Assembly (NCBI GenBank): GCA_018714405.1
Contig: DVNM01000020.1
Span: 36,668-100,667 of the forward strand
DNA: 64,000 nt
Direction of reading: 5' to 3'
Source of the DNA: Scybalenecus merdavium
GTDB taxonomy: Bacteria > Bacillota > Clostridia > Oscillospirales > Acutalibacteraceae
This document shows positions 8,716 through 16,220 of this stretch, in pieces; within the stretch, counting starts at the first letter, position 1, and each line of letters opens with the position of its first letter. The notes below the pieces were generated by a model. That model ran no database searches, had not been told where the DNA came from, and saw only the letters and a program-made list of their open reading frames with translations. Made by a program: the position numbers and the translations under genes.

Positions 8716-10489
8716 ATCGATCAAAGGACTGAAACGAACCAATTACTGCGCCGCCATGCGCATGGCGGACTGCGGCAAAGAAGTCACGCTGTTCGGCTGG
8801 TCACAGCGCGTGCGCGACCTCGGCAACCTGATTTTCATTGACCTGCGCGACCGCACCGGGATCGTGCAGCTGTCGTTCGACGACGCGACCGACCGCGAAA
8901 CGTTCCGAAAAGCGCAGAGCGTGCGCAGCGAATTTGTGCTGGCCGCCGTGGGCACCGTGCGCGAGCGCGAAAGCAAAAACAAGGACCTGCCGACCGGCGA
9001 CATTGAAGTGGCCGTAAAAGAGCTGCGCATCGTCAGCCGCGCCCAGACGCCGCCGTTTGAGATCACAAACACCGAAAACGTGGGCGACGAGACAACGCTC
9101 AAGTACCGCTACTTAAGCCTGCGCAGCGAAAAGCTGACGCAAAACATATTGATGCGCCACAAGATCGCCAAAATCGCGCGCGACTATTTTTACGCCAACG
9201 ATTTTATCGAGATCGAAACACCGATGCTCATCAAATCGACCCCCGAGGGCGCACGCGACTATGTGGTGCCCTCACGCATCCACCCCGGCAAATTCTACGC
9301 GCTGCCGCAGAGCCCGCAGATCTACAAGCAGCTTTGCATGGTGGCCGGGTTTGACCGCTACATCCAGCTGGCGCGCTGCTTCCGCGACGAGGACCTGCGC
9401 GCCGACCGCCAGCCTGAATTCACCCAGATCGACCTGGAAATGTCGTTTGTGGACTGCGACGACATTATGCAGATGGCCGAAGGCTTTATTGCCAGGCTGA
9501 TGAAAGAGACGATCGGCGTGGACGTTGCCCTGCCGCTGAAGCGCATGACCTACGCCGAAGCGATGGAGCGCTACGGCTCCGACAAGCCGGACACGCGCTT
9601 TGATATGCTGATCGAAAACATTTCCGACTGGGCCGCCGGCACGGACTTTGCCGTGTTTAAAGACGCCGTGGCAGACGGCGGCAGCGTGCGCGCCATCGTG
9701 GCCAAAAACGCCGCTTCCTTCTACACGCGCAAAAAGATCGACAAGCTGACCGAGCACGCCAAGGGCATCGGCGCCAAAGGGCTTGCCTATGTGCGCTGGG
9801 CCGACGAAACGCCTGCCTGTTCGTTCGGCAAATTCTTAAAAGACGGCGAACTGGATGCGCTGCTTGCGCAGCTGGGCGCCGAACAGGGCGACTGCGTCTT
9901 TATTGTCAGCGGCAAAACGCCGCTGGTGCTGTCTGTTTTGGGCGCGCTGCGCCTGATCGTGGGCAAAACGCTGGAACTTATCCCCGAGGGCAAGTGGAAC
10001 TACCTGTGGATCACCGAAATGCCGTTTTTCGAGTACGACGAGGAAAGCGGCGAATGGATCGCCATGCACCACCCGTTCACGATGCCGATGGAAGAGTGCC
10101 TGGAATACCTGGACACCGACAAGAGCCGTGTGCGCGCCCAGGCGTTTGACCTGGTCCTCAACGGCACGGAGCTTTCGTCCGGCTCCATGCGTATCACCGA
10201 CTGCGCACTGCAGAAAAAGATGTTTGAACTGCTGGGCATGACCGACGAAGAGATCGACGCGAAGTTCGGCTTTTTGGTAGAGGCCTACAAATACGCCTCT
10301 CCCCCGCACGGCGGCATGGGCATCGGGCTCGACCGCCTGGCTATGCTGATCTGCGGCGCGGACAGCCTGCGCGACGTAACGGCTTTCCCGAAAGTGCAAA
10401 ACGCCAGCGAGCTGATGAGCGCCTGCCCGTCCGAGATCGACGGCGCGCAGCTTAACGAGCTGCACATCGGCATTGCCAAAGGGGAATGA
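8708..10489 (+). CDS. aspS: Aspartate--tRNA ligase, bacterial type
   Basis: 593-residue class II synthetase that charges tRNA-Asp. It has an N-terminal OB-fold anticodon-binding domain (about residues 15-105), the catalytic core with FRDEDLRADRQPEFTQID (motif 2), a bacteria-specific GAD insertion in the middle (about 285-400) and motif 3 HGGMGIGLDRLAML near the C-terminus. The ATG at 8708 inside the hisS 3' end is chosen because GGAGAAG precedes it; an upstream in-frame start has no such site. Length is normal for the bacterial form. Whether it is discriminating cannot be told by eye. Confidence 0.97.
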   Translation: MSESIKGLKRTNYCAAMRMADCGKEVTLFGWSQRVRDLGNLIFIDLRDRTGIVQLSFDDATDRETFRKAQSVRSEFVLAAVGTVRERESKNKDLPTGDIEVAVKELRIVSRAQTPPFEITNTENVGDETTLKYRYLSLRSEKLTQNILMRHKIAKIARDYFYANDFIEIETPMLIKSTPEGARDYVVPSRIHPGKFYALPQSPQIYKQLCMVAGFDRYIQLARCFRDEDLRADRQPEFTQIDLEMSFVDCDDIMQMAEGFIARLMKETIGVDVALPLKRMTYAEAMERYGSDKPDTRFDMLIENISDWAAGTDFAVFKDAVADGGSVRAIVAKNAASFYTRKKIDKLTEHAKGIGAKGLAYVRWADETPACSFGKFLKDGELDALLAQLGAEQGDCVFIVSGKTPLVLSVLGALRLIVGKTLELIPEGKWNYLWITEMPFFEYDEESGEWIAMHHPFTMPMEECLEYLDTDKSRVRAQAFDLVLNGTELSSGSMRITDCALQKKMFELLGMTDEEIDAKFGFLVEAYKYASPPHGGMGIGLDRLAMLICGADSLRDVTAFPKVQNASELMSACPSEIDGAQLNELHIGIAKGE

Positions 10490-10491
10490 AA

Positions 10492-11079
10492 ATGGCCTAC
10501 AACTTTTTCGCCATGATCGACCGCATGAAATACATTGACCGCTGGGCGCTGATGCGCAACTCGAAAAACGAGAACATCAGCGAACACAGCCACCAGGTTG
10601 CCGTGCTGGCCCACGCGCTGGCCCTGATCGGCAACAAGGAATTCGGCCAAGATTACGACTGCGCACGCACCGCGCTTTTGGCGCTTTACCACGACGCGAC
10701 TGAAGTCATCACCGGCGACATGCCCACCCCGGTCAAGTATTTCAACGACGAGATACGCACCGCTTATAAAGACATTGAAAAAACGGCGGCCACGCGGCTG
10801 CTGGACATGCTGCCCGAGGCGTACCGCACCGACTATGAAACACTGCTGATTTCGCAGGAAAGTGACAAAGCGCTTTGGAAGCTGGTCAAAGCGGCCGACA
10901 AGCTCAGCGCCCTGATCAAGTGCATTGAAGAGGCGCGCGCCGGCAACCGCGAATTTGAAAAAGCGCTGGCCGCGCAGCGCAGGCTGATCGACGAGATCGA
11001 CCTGCCGGAGGTAAAGTTTTTCAAAGAAAACTTTCTGCCGGCCTTTGAGCTGACGCTTGACGAACATACAAAACGGTAA
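10492..11079 (+). CDS. HD-domain 5'-deoxynucleotidase, YfbR-like
   Basis: 195-residue cytoplasmic HD phosphohydrolase resembling YfbR, which hydrolyses deoxynucleoside 5'-monophosphates. The YfbR-like opening NFFAMIDRMKYIDRWALMRN, then the metal-binding set EHSHQVAVLAHAL, ALYHDATEVITGDMPTPVKYF and KAADKLSALIKC, appear in the expected order and at the expected length. The ATG at 10492 is chosen since AAGGGG ends 7 nt before it; the ATG at 10486 overlapping the aspS stop is the alternative. It is co-transcribed with hisS-aspS and followed by a strong terminator. Substrate preference is inferred from the family. Confidence 0.88.
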   Translation: MAYNFFAMIDRMKYIDRWALMRNSKNENISEHSHQVAVLAHALALIGNKEFGQDYDCARTALLALYHDATEVITGDMPTPVKYFNDEIRTAYKDIEKTAATRLLDMLPEAYRTDYETLLISQESDKALWKLVKAADKLSALIKCIEEARAGNREFEKALAAQRRLIDEIDLPEVKFFKENFLPAFELTLDEHTKR

Positions 11080-11090
11080 ACATCCGTATA

Positions 11091-11125
11091 AAGGCATCTC
11101 TCTTTATCAGAGAGATGCCTTTTTC
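11091..11125 (+). terminator. Terminator of the hisS-aspS operon
   Basis: A perfect 12-bp stem AAGGCATCTCTC / GAGAGATGCCTT (11091-11102 and 11110-11121) with a 7-nt loop is followed by T residues. Confidence 0.92.
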
Positions 11126-11164
11126 ATTTATGCACTCCCTTTATGTAAAAAACAATAAAAACAC

Positions 11165-11193
11165 TTGACTTCTAAGAAACTTTTGATTATACT
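11165..11193 (+). promoter_or_regulatory. Promoter of the nucleotidyltransferase-like gene
   Basis: TTGACT (11165-11170), 17 bp and TATACT (11188-11193) lie about 60 bp upstream of the start codon. The gene is therefore an independent transcription unit. Confidence 0.7.
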
Positions 11194-11252
11194 GTAATGA
11201 TTTAGATGTGAAGTCTGAATGGGCGGTTTGGGGATAGGAAAGGAGATATATG

Positions 11253-11909
11253 ATGTACGATTTTGAATATGTGCCTAAAGAGGAATGGAAACCAGTCAGA
11301 GATGAACTCATCCAAATCATCCAGCGTCTGCAAAATGAAATCAGAAATAAATTCACCTTTCAATATCATTTTGTCGGCAGCAGCAAACACAAAATGATAA
11401 CCCGCGACCGAAATTCTAACATTGGTTTTGACTTTGATGTAAATCTTGAACCCAACGATCCAGAGGAGAACTATTCAGCAGAAGAAATCCGGTATATTTT
11501 TAAAAAAGGTATAGATACAGTTACCAATCCATACGGCCTTTCTATTTTCGGATACGATTATACCGAAGACTCTACGCGTGTGCTTACAATTAAAGTAAAG
11601 GACAGAAAAAACGCTCGCATTTTGCACAGCTGCGATTTTTGCATTGTCTATAATTGTGGCGATGGGCGGCAACAATATATCCGTTATAATAAAAAGCATA
11701 ACAACTATTCATGGGAATACCAGCCCAAAGGATATAATATACTGCAACACAAAATCCAATGGATAAAAAAACATAATTTGTGGCAACAGGTAAGAAACAT
11801 TTATTTAGATAAAAAGAATGCAAACACCGATGATAATAAAAAATCCAGATCCATTTTTGCTGAAACGATACAGCAGGTATGCCAACAAAACGGCTATTAC
11901 AAAGAGTAA
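11253..11909 (+). CDS. Stand-alone nucleotidyltransferase-fold protein
   Basis: 218-residue protein of unassigned function, markedly more AT-rich than its neighbours. The visible signature is that of a polymerase-beta-like nucleotidyltransferase: a helix-turn GSS (near residues 43-45) in FVGSSKHKMI, the paired metal-binding acids DFD in GFDFDVNL about 18 residues later, and a third acidic strand HSCDFCIVYN near residues 126-135. The C-terminal third is basic and polar with no known domain. The start is behind AAAGGAG; ATG 11253 gives better spacing than ATG 11250. It has its own promoter and terminator and no partner toxin, cyclase effector or kinase next to it. It could be an antitoxin-type, RNA-modifying or second-messenger enzyme, and I cannot choose between them. 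Confidence 0.6.
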   Translation: MYDFEYVPKEEWKPVRDELIQIIQRLQNEIRNKFTFQYHFVGSSKHKMITRDRNSNIGFDFDVNLEPNDPEENYSAEEIRYIFKKGIDTVTNPYGLSIFGYDYTEDSTRVLTIKVKDRKNARILHSCDFCIVYNCGDGRQQYIRYNKKHNNYSWEYQPKGYNILQHKIQWIKKHNLWQQVRNIYLDKKNANTDDNKKSRSIFAETIQQVCQQNGYYKE

Positions 11910-11938
11910 AAGCCTATAAACGTTTGTGTTTGCACATG

Positions 11939-11970
11939 AAAAAAGACGGCGTTTCGCCGTCTTTTTTGCG
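11939..11970. terminator. Bidirectional terminator between the NTase-like gene and yqfD
   Basis: An A-run, a GACGGCG / CGCCGTC stem with TTT loop and a T-run can serve both converging genes. Confidence 0.88.
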
Positions 11971-11979
11971 TCTGGCGGC

Positions 11980-13188
11980 CTATTTTTTCTCGTCTGCGCC
12001 GAGGGAAGAATCGTCTTCTTGAAAATCCAGCTGCAGCGCCTGGCGCACGCCGATCTCCTCCACCGCCGTGAGCGAAAGCTTTAGGGTGCAGGCTGCGTCC
12101 GTTGTGTCCGCAGTCTCCTTTTCACTTAAAATCACCGCGTTCTCGGCATATTCGGCGCGCTTTTCCTGCATCTCGCTGCGCGCAAGCTGCAAAAGTTCTT
12201 CATCGGTGCGCAGGTATGTGTTTTTTTCATAGTACACATAAGTGTCCTGGCGCAGGCCAAGCGGCTGCGTTTTGCCGCCGAGCTGCAAAAGCTGCGTGTC
12301 AGACTGCACCGTGCAGCCCGATGCCTGTTCGGCAAAACCGAGCGGGATCTCCAGCCCGAAAAGCAGCAGCGTTTGCACCGTTTTTCTTTGCGTTTCGCGC
12401 TTTTCTTCGGCCGCGCGCTGCACGGTGACCGTTAAAGTCTCGTGCACCTTGGCGGTGACCGATCCCGCCGCGCTTTCAAAGTGGTTTTTTTCATCCACCT
12501 CAGAGGCGTAGACGCCCGAAATCAGCAGATCGCCCTTGGTCACGGCGGAACCGGGCCGCACCGCCGCCTCGCCGCCGGCACAGATCACCTGCGTGATCTC
12601 GCCGTCCTTGGCGGCCACGATATTGGCCGGCGTTTTGTCACGCAGCTGCGGCGCATGCACCGATTCGCTGACCTCCACCACCGCGTTCGTGCCGTGGATA
12701 TTAATATGGATCCACGCCGCATCGTCAAACGCCGCCATGGCAGCCGTTTGGATCTTGTCGTTGTCCACATTGCGCTTTTTGACGCCTACACGAAAGCCCT
12801 GCGTTTCCAGGAAATCCAGCACGCTGGCCTCGCTGATCGTCCGGCACCCCTTAACTTCTACCGTCCAGACGAACGACGTCATATAAGAAAACAGCAAAAT
12901 GCAGGCCACGACGCCGGCCAAAAGCCCCAGCCGCCCGCGAAAGCGCGCAAACACAAAAGGTGCGCCGCGCTTTTGCAGCAGGCGCAGCCGGCCGCCGCTT
13001 GCCCGCGCCACGGGGCGCAAAAGCCGGTAGCGCCGGGCCGCGATCTTGCCGGTCAGGCCGTTTGTGTCCGCATAAAGGTCATAGACCCCCAGCCGCTCGC
13101 GGCGGCACCGTTCCACAAACCCCTGCACAAAACCGCCCGAAAAGCGAAACGAAACATAGCCGAAAAGCCAGCGCAGCAGCTTAACCAT
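11980..13188 (-). CDS. yqfD: Sporulation protein YqfD
   Basis: 402-residue membrane protein of the YqfD family, made in the mother cell under sigma-E in Bacillus and needed for efficient sporulation. The N-terminal 85 residues are basic and cytoplasmic (MVKLLRWLFGYVSFRFSGGF). A single membrane helix lies near residues 87-107 (LGLLAGVVACILLFSYMTSFVW). A large extracytoplasmic domain opens with the FtsQ/POTRA-like VEVKGCRTISEASVLDFLETQGFRVG and has the family segment WIHINIHGTNAVVEVSE. It overlaps the upstream yqfC by 8 bp, the usual gene pair. Length agrees with the family. Confidence 0.93.
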   Translation of the reverse strand: MVKLLRWLFGYVSFRFSGGFVQGFVERCRRERLGVYDLYADTNGLTGKIAARRYRLLRPVARASGGRLRLLQKRGAPFVFARFRGRLGLLAGVVACILLFSYMTSFVWTVEVKGCRTISEASVLDFLETQGFRVGVKKRNVDNDKIQTAAMAAFDDAAWIHINIHGTNAVVEVSESVHAPQLRDKTPANIVAAKDGEITQVICAGGEAAVRPGSAVTKGDLLISGVYASEVDEKNHFESAAGSVTAKVHETLTVTVQRAAEEKRETQRKTVQTLLLFGLEIPLGFAEQASGCTVQSDTQLLQLGGKTQPLGLRQDTYVYYEKNTYLRTDEELLQLARSEMQEKRAEYAENAVILSEKETADTTDAACTLKLSLTAVEEIGVRQALQLDFQEDDSSLGADEKK

Positions 13189-13471
13189 GTTCGGGCGCTC
13201 CGCCGGAAAAATCTATGCTGATAATGGTACCCTCCACCACAGCGCCGAAGGCCGTGAACGAACTGATGAACAAGTCTACACCGTGGATCGTGAGCATGCG
13301 GCGGTGCAGTGCCAAAACGATCTTGCCCGGGGAATATTCGCAGATGTGCTCGATCCCCTCCACCGTGCACCGGCCGGCGCCGCTGACCTCAATGAGCGAC
13401 TCGTTTGTATAGGCATTGGCCGGGATTTCAGACGCGCCGGCACGCGCGCTTTTAAAAGTCTTGTTTTTCAT
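13181..13471 (-). CDS. yqfC: Sporulation protein YqfC
   Basis: 96-residue small protein matching the YqfC sporulation family. Typical features are the phrase ESLIEVSGAGRCTVEGIEHICEYSPGKIVL and the later LTIHGVDLFISSFTAFGAVVEGTI. It is immediately upstream of yqfD with an 8-bp overlap, the conserved arrangement in endospore formers. The biochemical role is not known. It is transcribed divergently from the ylbJ-like gene across only about 40 bp, so the two sporulation units probably share that control region. Confidence 0.92.
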   Translation of the reverse strand: MKNKTFKSARAGASEIPANAYTNESLIEVSGAGRCTVEGIEHICEYSPGKIVLALHRRMLTIHGVDLFISSFTAFGAVVEGTIISIDFSGGAPEHG

Positions 13472-13512
13472 AAAACCACCTGTTCATTTATATGCTTATA
13501 GGGGGGAGAAAC

Positions 13513-14538
13513 ATGAAAAACAAAACGGATTTTCTTTTGCTTTTTGCCGCCGGCTGCACCGTGGCGGCGCTGATCGCTTTTTCGCGCGAGGCAAAAGCCG
13601 GCGCCGCGCAGGGGCTTGACCTGGCTCTGAACACCGTAGCGCCGAGCCTGCTGCCGCTTTTGACCGTGTTTTCCGCGCTGGAAAACGCGCGCGCCTATGC
13701 ACGCATCTGCCGCATGCTGGCAAAGCCCACATGGGCGCTCTTTCGCCTGCCGGCCTGCTGCGGCGGCGTGATTTTGTTTGGGCTGGCCGGCGGCTACCCG
13801 ACCGGCGCCGTTTTGTGCCGCGCACTTTATGAAGAGAAAAAAATAACCGCCGCCGAAGCGGCGCGGCTGATGGAATTTAACGTATGCGGCGGCGCGGCCT
13901 TTATTTTGACCGCCGTGGGCACCGTGCTTTTGCAGAACAAAAATGCCGGCTGGATCCTTTACGCTTCCTGCGTGCTGGGTGCGCTGGGCATCGGCATCCT
14001 GCGCGCAAGGTTTGCGCCAAAAGGGAAACGGCCGCCAGGCGGCGCCGCTGCCGGCGGATTGGACGCAGCAGACGCGGTCTGCAAGGGCGCTGAACAGGCG
14101 CTTGGCGCCGTCTTGCACATGTGCGCTTTTATGGCGCTGTTTTGCGCGCTGATAGAAGTTTGCCGCCTACCGGATGCGCTGGCGCCGGTTTTCGAGATCA
14201 CAAGCGGCCTGTTTGGAGGCGCGCCGTTTTCACTGGAGGTGTACGCTGCGTTTTTGGCGTTCGGCGGCTTTTGCGTGCATTTGCAGATCCTGCCGCACCT
14301 GAACACATTTCACATGCCCTACGGCCGGTTCCTGCTGTTTCGTACCGTGCACGCGCTGCTTGCTTTTGGCATCTGCAAAGCCCTTTTGGCGGCTTTTCCG
14401 CAGACGCAGACCGTGTTTTCAAGCACAGCTGAAACGACGGCTGAGCCGTTTGCCGGCAGCGCGCTGCTGTTTGTGCTGATGCTGCTAGGTGCATTCGTAT
14501 TTGTGGCCGAGCTGCGCCAAAAAAAGGAGCGGTGCTAA
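13513..14538 (+). CDS. ylbJ: YlbJ-like sporulation integral membrane protein
   Basis: 341-residue polytopic membrane protein with nucleoside-recognition (gate) domain features. In Bacillus, YlbJ/SpoVV is a mother-cell protein required for dipicolinic acid movement into the forespore. Typical segments are LALNTVAPSLLPLLTVFSAL, the repeated LFGLAGGYPTGAVLCRALYEEKKITAAEAARLMEFNVCGGAAFILTAVGTVLL and about eight hydrophobic stretches. The ATG at 13513 is chosen because GGGGGGAG lies just upstream; an in-frame start 21 bp earlier has no site. The sporulation-gene neighbourhood supports the call. The specific DPA role is inferred by family. Confidence 0.85.
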   Translation: MKNKTDFLLLFAAGCTVAALIAFSREAKAGAAQGLDLALNTVAPSLLPLLTVFSALENARAYARICRMLAKPTWALFRLPACCGGVILFGLAGGYPTGAVLCRALYEEKKITAAEAARLMEFNVCGGAAFILTAVGTVLLQNKNAGWILYASCVLGALGIGILRARFAPKGKRPPGGAAAGGLDAADAVCKGAEQALGAVLHMCAFMALFCALIEVCRLPDALAPVFEITSGLFGGAPFSLEVYAAFLAFGGFCVHLQILPHLNTFHMPYGRFLLFRTVHALLAFGICKALLAAFPQTQTVFSSTAETTAEPFAGSALLFVLMLLGAFVFVAELRQKKERC

Positions 14539-14550
14539 AAGGCATACAAA

Positions 14551-14570
14551 AAGACCCGGTTCCCCGGGTC
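14551..14570. repeat. 20-bp palindromic direct repeat, left copy
   Basis: The hairpin sequence GACCCGGTTCCCCGGGTC with preceding AA occurs here and again at 14980-14999, exactly flanking the 0.4-kb dispersed repeat. This copy carries an A5 run on its left, so on the minus strand it is a terminator hairpin followed by T5. That suits the dehydrogenase gene transcribed toward it. Confidence 0.8.
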
Positions 14571-14573
14571 TGC

Positions 14574-14980
14574 AGACTGTCGAAAAAGCCGGCTGGACCG
14601 CGCACAGAAAATAAATCGGAAAATCATTTATTGCTTTTTTAAACAGAAAAACACGTTACGCTTTAAAAGCAATGAAACATTTTAAAAGCAGAAAAAACCG
14701 CACAGCAGTGCGGTTTTTGCGCTTTTTGTCTTTTGCTCGGGGACAGTACCTAAGGGGTCCCCAAAAAGCCACATGGCTTTTTGGGGAGAGGAGAAATGCA
14801 CGCTTGGAGCGAGCAATCGCCGCAACAAATTATTCAAAAGGCGGTTGCGAACGTATCGGCGTGCATTTGGACGAAGCGGCACCACCTCGCAAAATACAAA
14901 ATCCAGCTCGCCTTTTTGGCAGTCTTTCAGCGTGTCAGATTGTATAATTTGTTGCCATTACACCTTTTTTGACACGCTGA
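14574..14980 (+). repeat. Dispersed 0.4-kb structured repeat, copy A
   Basis: A 407-bp intergenic element with a second copy in inverse orientation at 34562-34964. Both copies start with AGACT.T.GAAAAAGCCGG and contain, in order, a hairpin around CCGCAC...GTGCGG and a 12-bp stem CCCCAAAAAGCC / GGCTTTTTGGGG. A long stem closed by TGCACGC / GCGTGCA with CAATCGCC / GGCGGTTG inside comes next. The element ends in an 11-bp stem TCAGCGTGTCA / TGACACGCTGA (14927-14937, 14970-14980). Short reading frames exist, but an indel shifts the frame between copies, so the element is probably non-coding RNA-like or a MITE-like sequence. It fills the ylbJ-dehydrogenase gap. Confidence 0.85.
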
Positions 14981-14999
14981 AGACCCGGTTCCCCGGGTC
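14980..14999. repeat. 20-bp palindromic direct repeat, right copy
   Basis: Exact copy of 14551-14570, abutting the terminal hairpin of repeat copy A. Together they look like a target duplication or a duplicated terminator hairpin. Confidence 0.8.
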
Positions 15000-15017
15000 C
15001 GGACAGATGCGCCTATA

Positions 15018-16064
15018 TTACGGCACAACGGCTACTTTCATGCAGCCGTCCTGCTTTTTCGCAAACATTTCGTAGCCCTGCGCAATGTCGGCAAGCTTTA
15101 CGGTGTGCGTCAGTAAAAATGACACATCCAGCCTGCCCTGCGCAAGCAGTTCCAGGATTTCAGGGCAGTGGCACGAATCCACGCCGCCGGTTTTGAAGAT
15201 CAGGTTTTTGCCGTACATTTTCTCGAGCGGCAGGGTCTGTGCGTGCTCGTACATGGCGACGACCGCCACCACGCTATTTGCCCGCGCAACGCGCCAGGCC
15301 AGTTCAAACGTTTCGTCCGTACCGGCCGCCTCGATCACGCCGTCGGCCCCGCGGCCCTCGGTCGCCGTGCGCACAAACGCCTCCAGGTCGCCGGCATGCG
15401 GGTCGGCATACCGATCGGCCACATGGTGCGCCCCGGCAAAGGCCAGACGCGCCGGGTCGATATCCGCCAAAATCACCCGGCCGGCGCCGAACAGGCGCGC
15501 GCAAAGGCAGGCGCAGATGCCGACCGGCCCGGCGCCAAGTACGACCGCCGTGTCGCCCGGCTGAAAGGCGCAAAGCTGCGCGCCGAAATAGCCGCTTGCC
15601 AGAATATCGCCGGTCAAAAGCGCCTGGCGGTCGCTTAGGCCGGACGGGATCTTATAAAGGCTGGAGCCGGCCAGCGGCACGCGCACATAGTCGGCCTGGC
15701 AGCCGTCCTGCGTACAGCCCAGCAGCCAGCCGCCCTTTTCGCAGTTGTTGACGAACCCGCGCCGGCAAAACCAGCAGTCGCCGCAGTAGCTGACGCAGTT
15801 GGCAGCCACACGGTCGCCGACACGCAGCCCTTTCACCGCACTGCCAAGCTGTGTAACAACGCCTACAAATTCATGCCCGAGCACCGTGTCCGGCACGGCA
15901 CGCGGCACCGCGCCGTGCAGAATGTGCAGGTCGCTTGTGCAGATCGTGCTCATGGTCACACGCACAACGGCGTCTGTCGGCAGCAAAACATGCGGCACTT
16001 CCTTTTCCAGCAGTTCTGTTTTTCCGCCCCTGTGCCAAACAAAAGCGCGCATTTTTTCACGCAT
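15018..16064 (-). CDS. Zinc-dependent medium-chain alcohol dehydrogenase
   Basis: 348-residue MDR-superfamily oxidoreductase that uses a nicotinamide cofactor on an alcohol or polyol. Catalytic zinc ligands are visible in STICTSDLHI (Cys) and LGHEFVGVV (His-Glu). Structural-zinc cysteines lie in NCVSYCGDCWFCRRGFVNNC. The Rossmann cofactor loop is VVLGAGPVGICACLCA followed by VILADIDPARL. An internal QDGCQADYVRVP segment resembles threonine- and sorbitol-dehydrogenase-type members. The ATG at 16064 is chosen, 6 nt after AAGAGGTG; the longer GTG start would overlap that site. It is monocistronic. The substrate cannot be told from sequence. Confidence 0.88.
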   Translation of the reverse strand: MREKMRAFVWHRGGKTELLEKEVPHVLLPTDAVVRVTMSTICTSDLHILHGAVPRAVPDTVLGHEFVGVVTQLGSAVKGLRVGDRVAANCVSYCGDCWFCRRGFVNNCEKGGWLLGCTQDGCQADYVRVPLAGSSLYKIPSGLSDRQALLTGDILASGYFGAQLCAFQPGDTAVVLGAGPVGICACLCARLFGAGRVILADIDPARLAFAGAHHVADRYADPHAGDLEAFVRTATEGRGADGVIEAAGTDETFELAWRVARANSVVAVVAMYEHAQTLPLEKMYGKNLIFKTGGVDSCHCPEILELLAQGRLDVSFLLTHTVKLADIAQGYEMFAKKQDGCMKVAVVP

Positions 16065-16176
16065 AAAAAACACCTCTTTTTCAGTTTACCACACAAAAGA
16101 GACCACGGCAAGCAAAAACAAAACAGACTGCAAAACGCACTAAAAAACGGACATGCTATAAAAAGGCATACATTTA

Positions 16177-16185
16177 TGCTATACT
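16177..16185 (+). promoter_or_regulatory. Extended -10 promoter of the choloylglycine-hydrolase-family gene
   Basis: TGC followed by TATACT (16180-16185) forms an extended -10 element 35 bp upstream of the start. No good -35 box is found at 17 bp. Confidence 0.5.
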
Positions 16186-16220
16186 GGTCATAGACTTTAC
16201 ACCGTAAAGGAGCGAGCACA

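Noticed and set aside
11253..11909. CBASS or HEPN-MNT toxin-antitoxin system
   Set aside because: The NTase-like gene stands alone between a housekeeping operon and sporulation genes. No effector, HEPN toxin or Cap-type partner is encoded beside it.
14672..15075. Short plus-strand frames within repeat copy A, including one starting MAFWGEEKCTL
   Set aside because: Copy B loses the same frame after about 32 residues because of an indel, while hairpin stems are kept. Coding is therefore unlikely.
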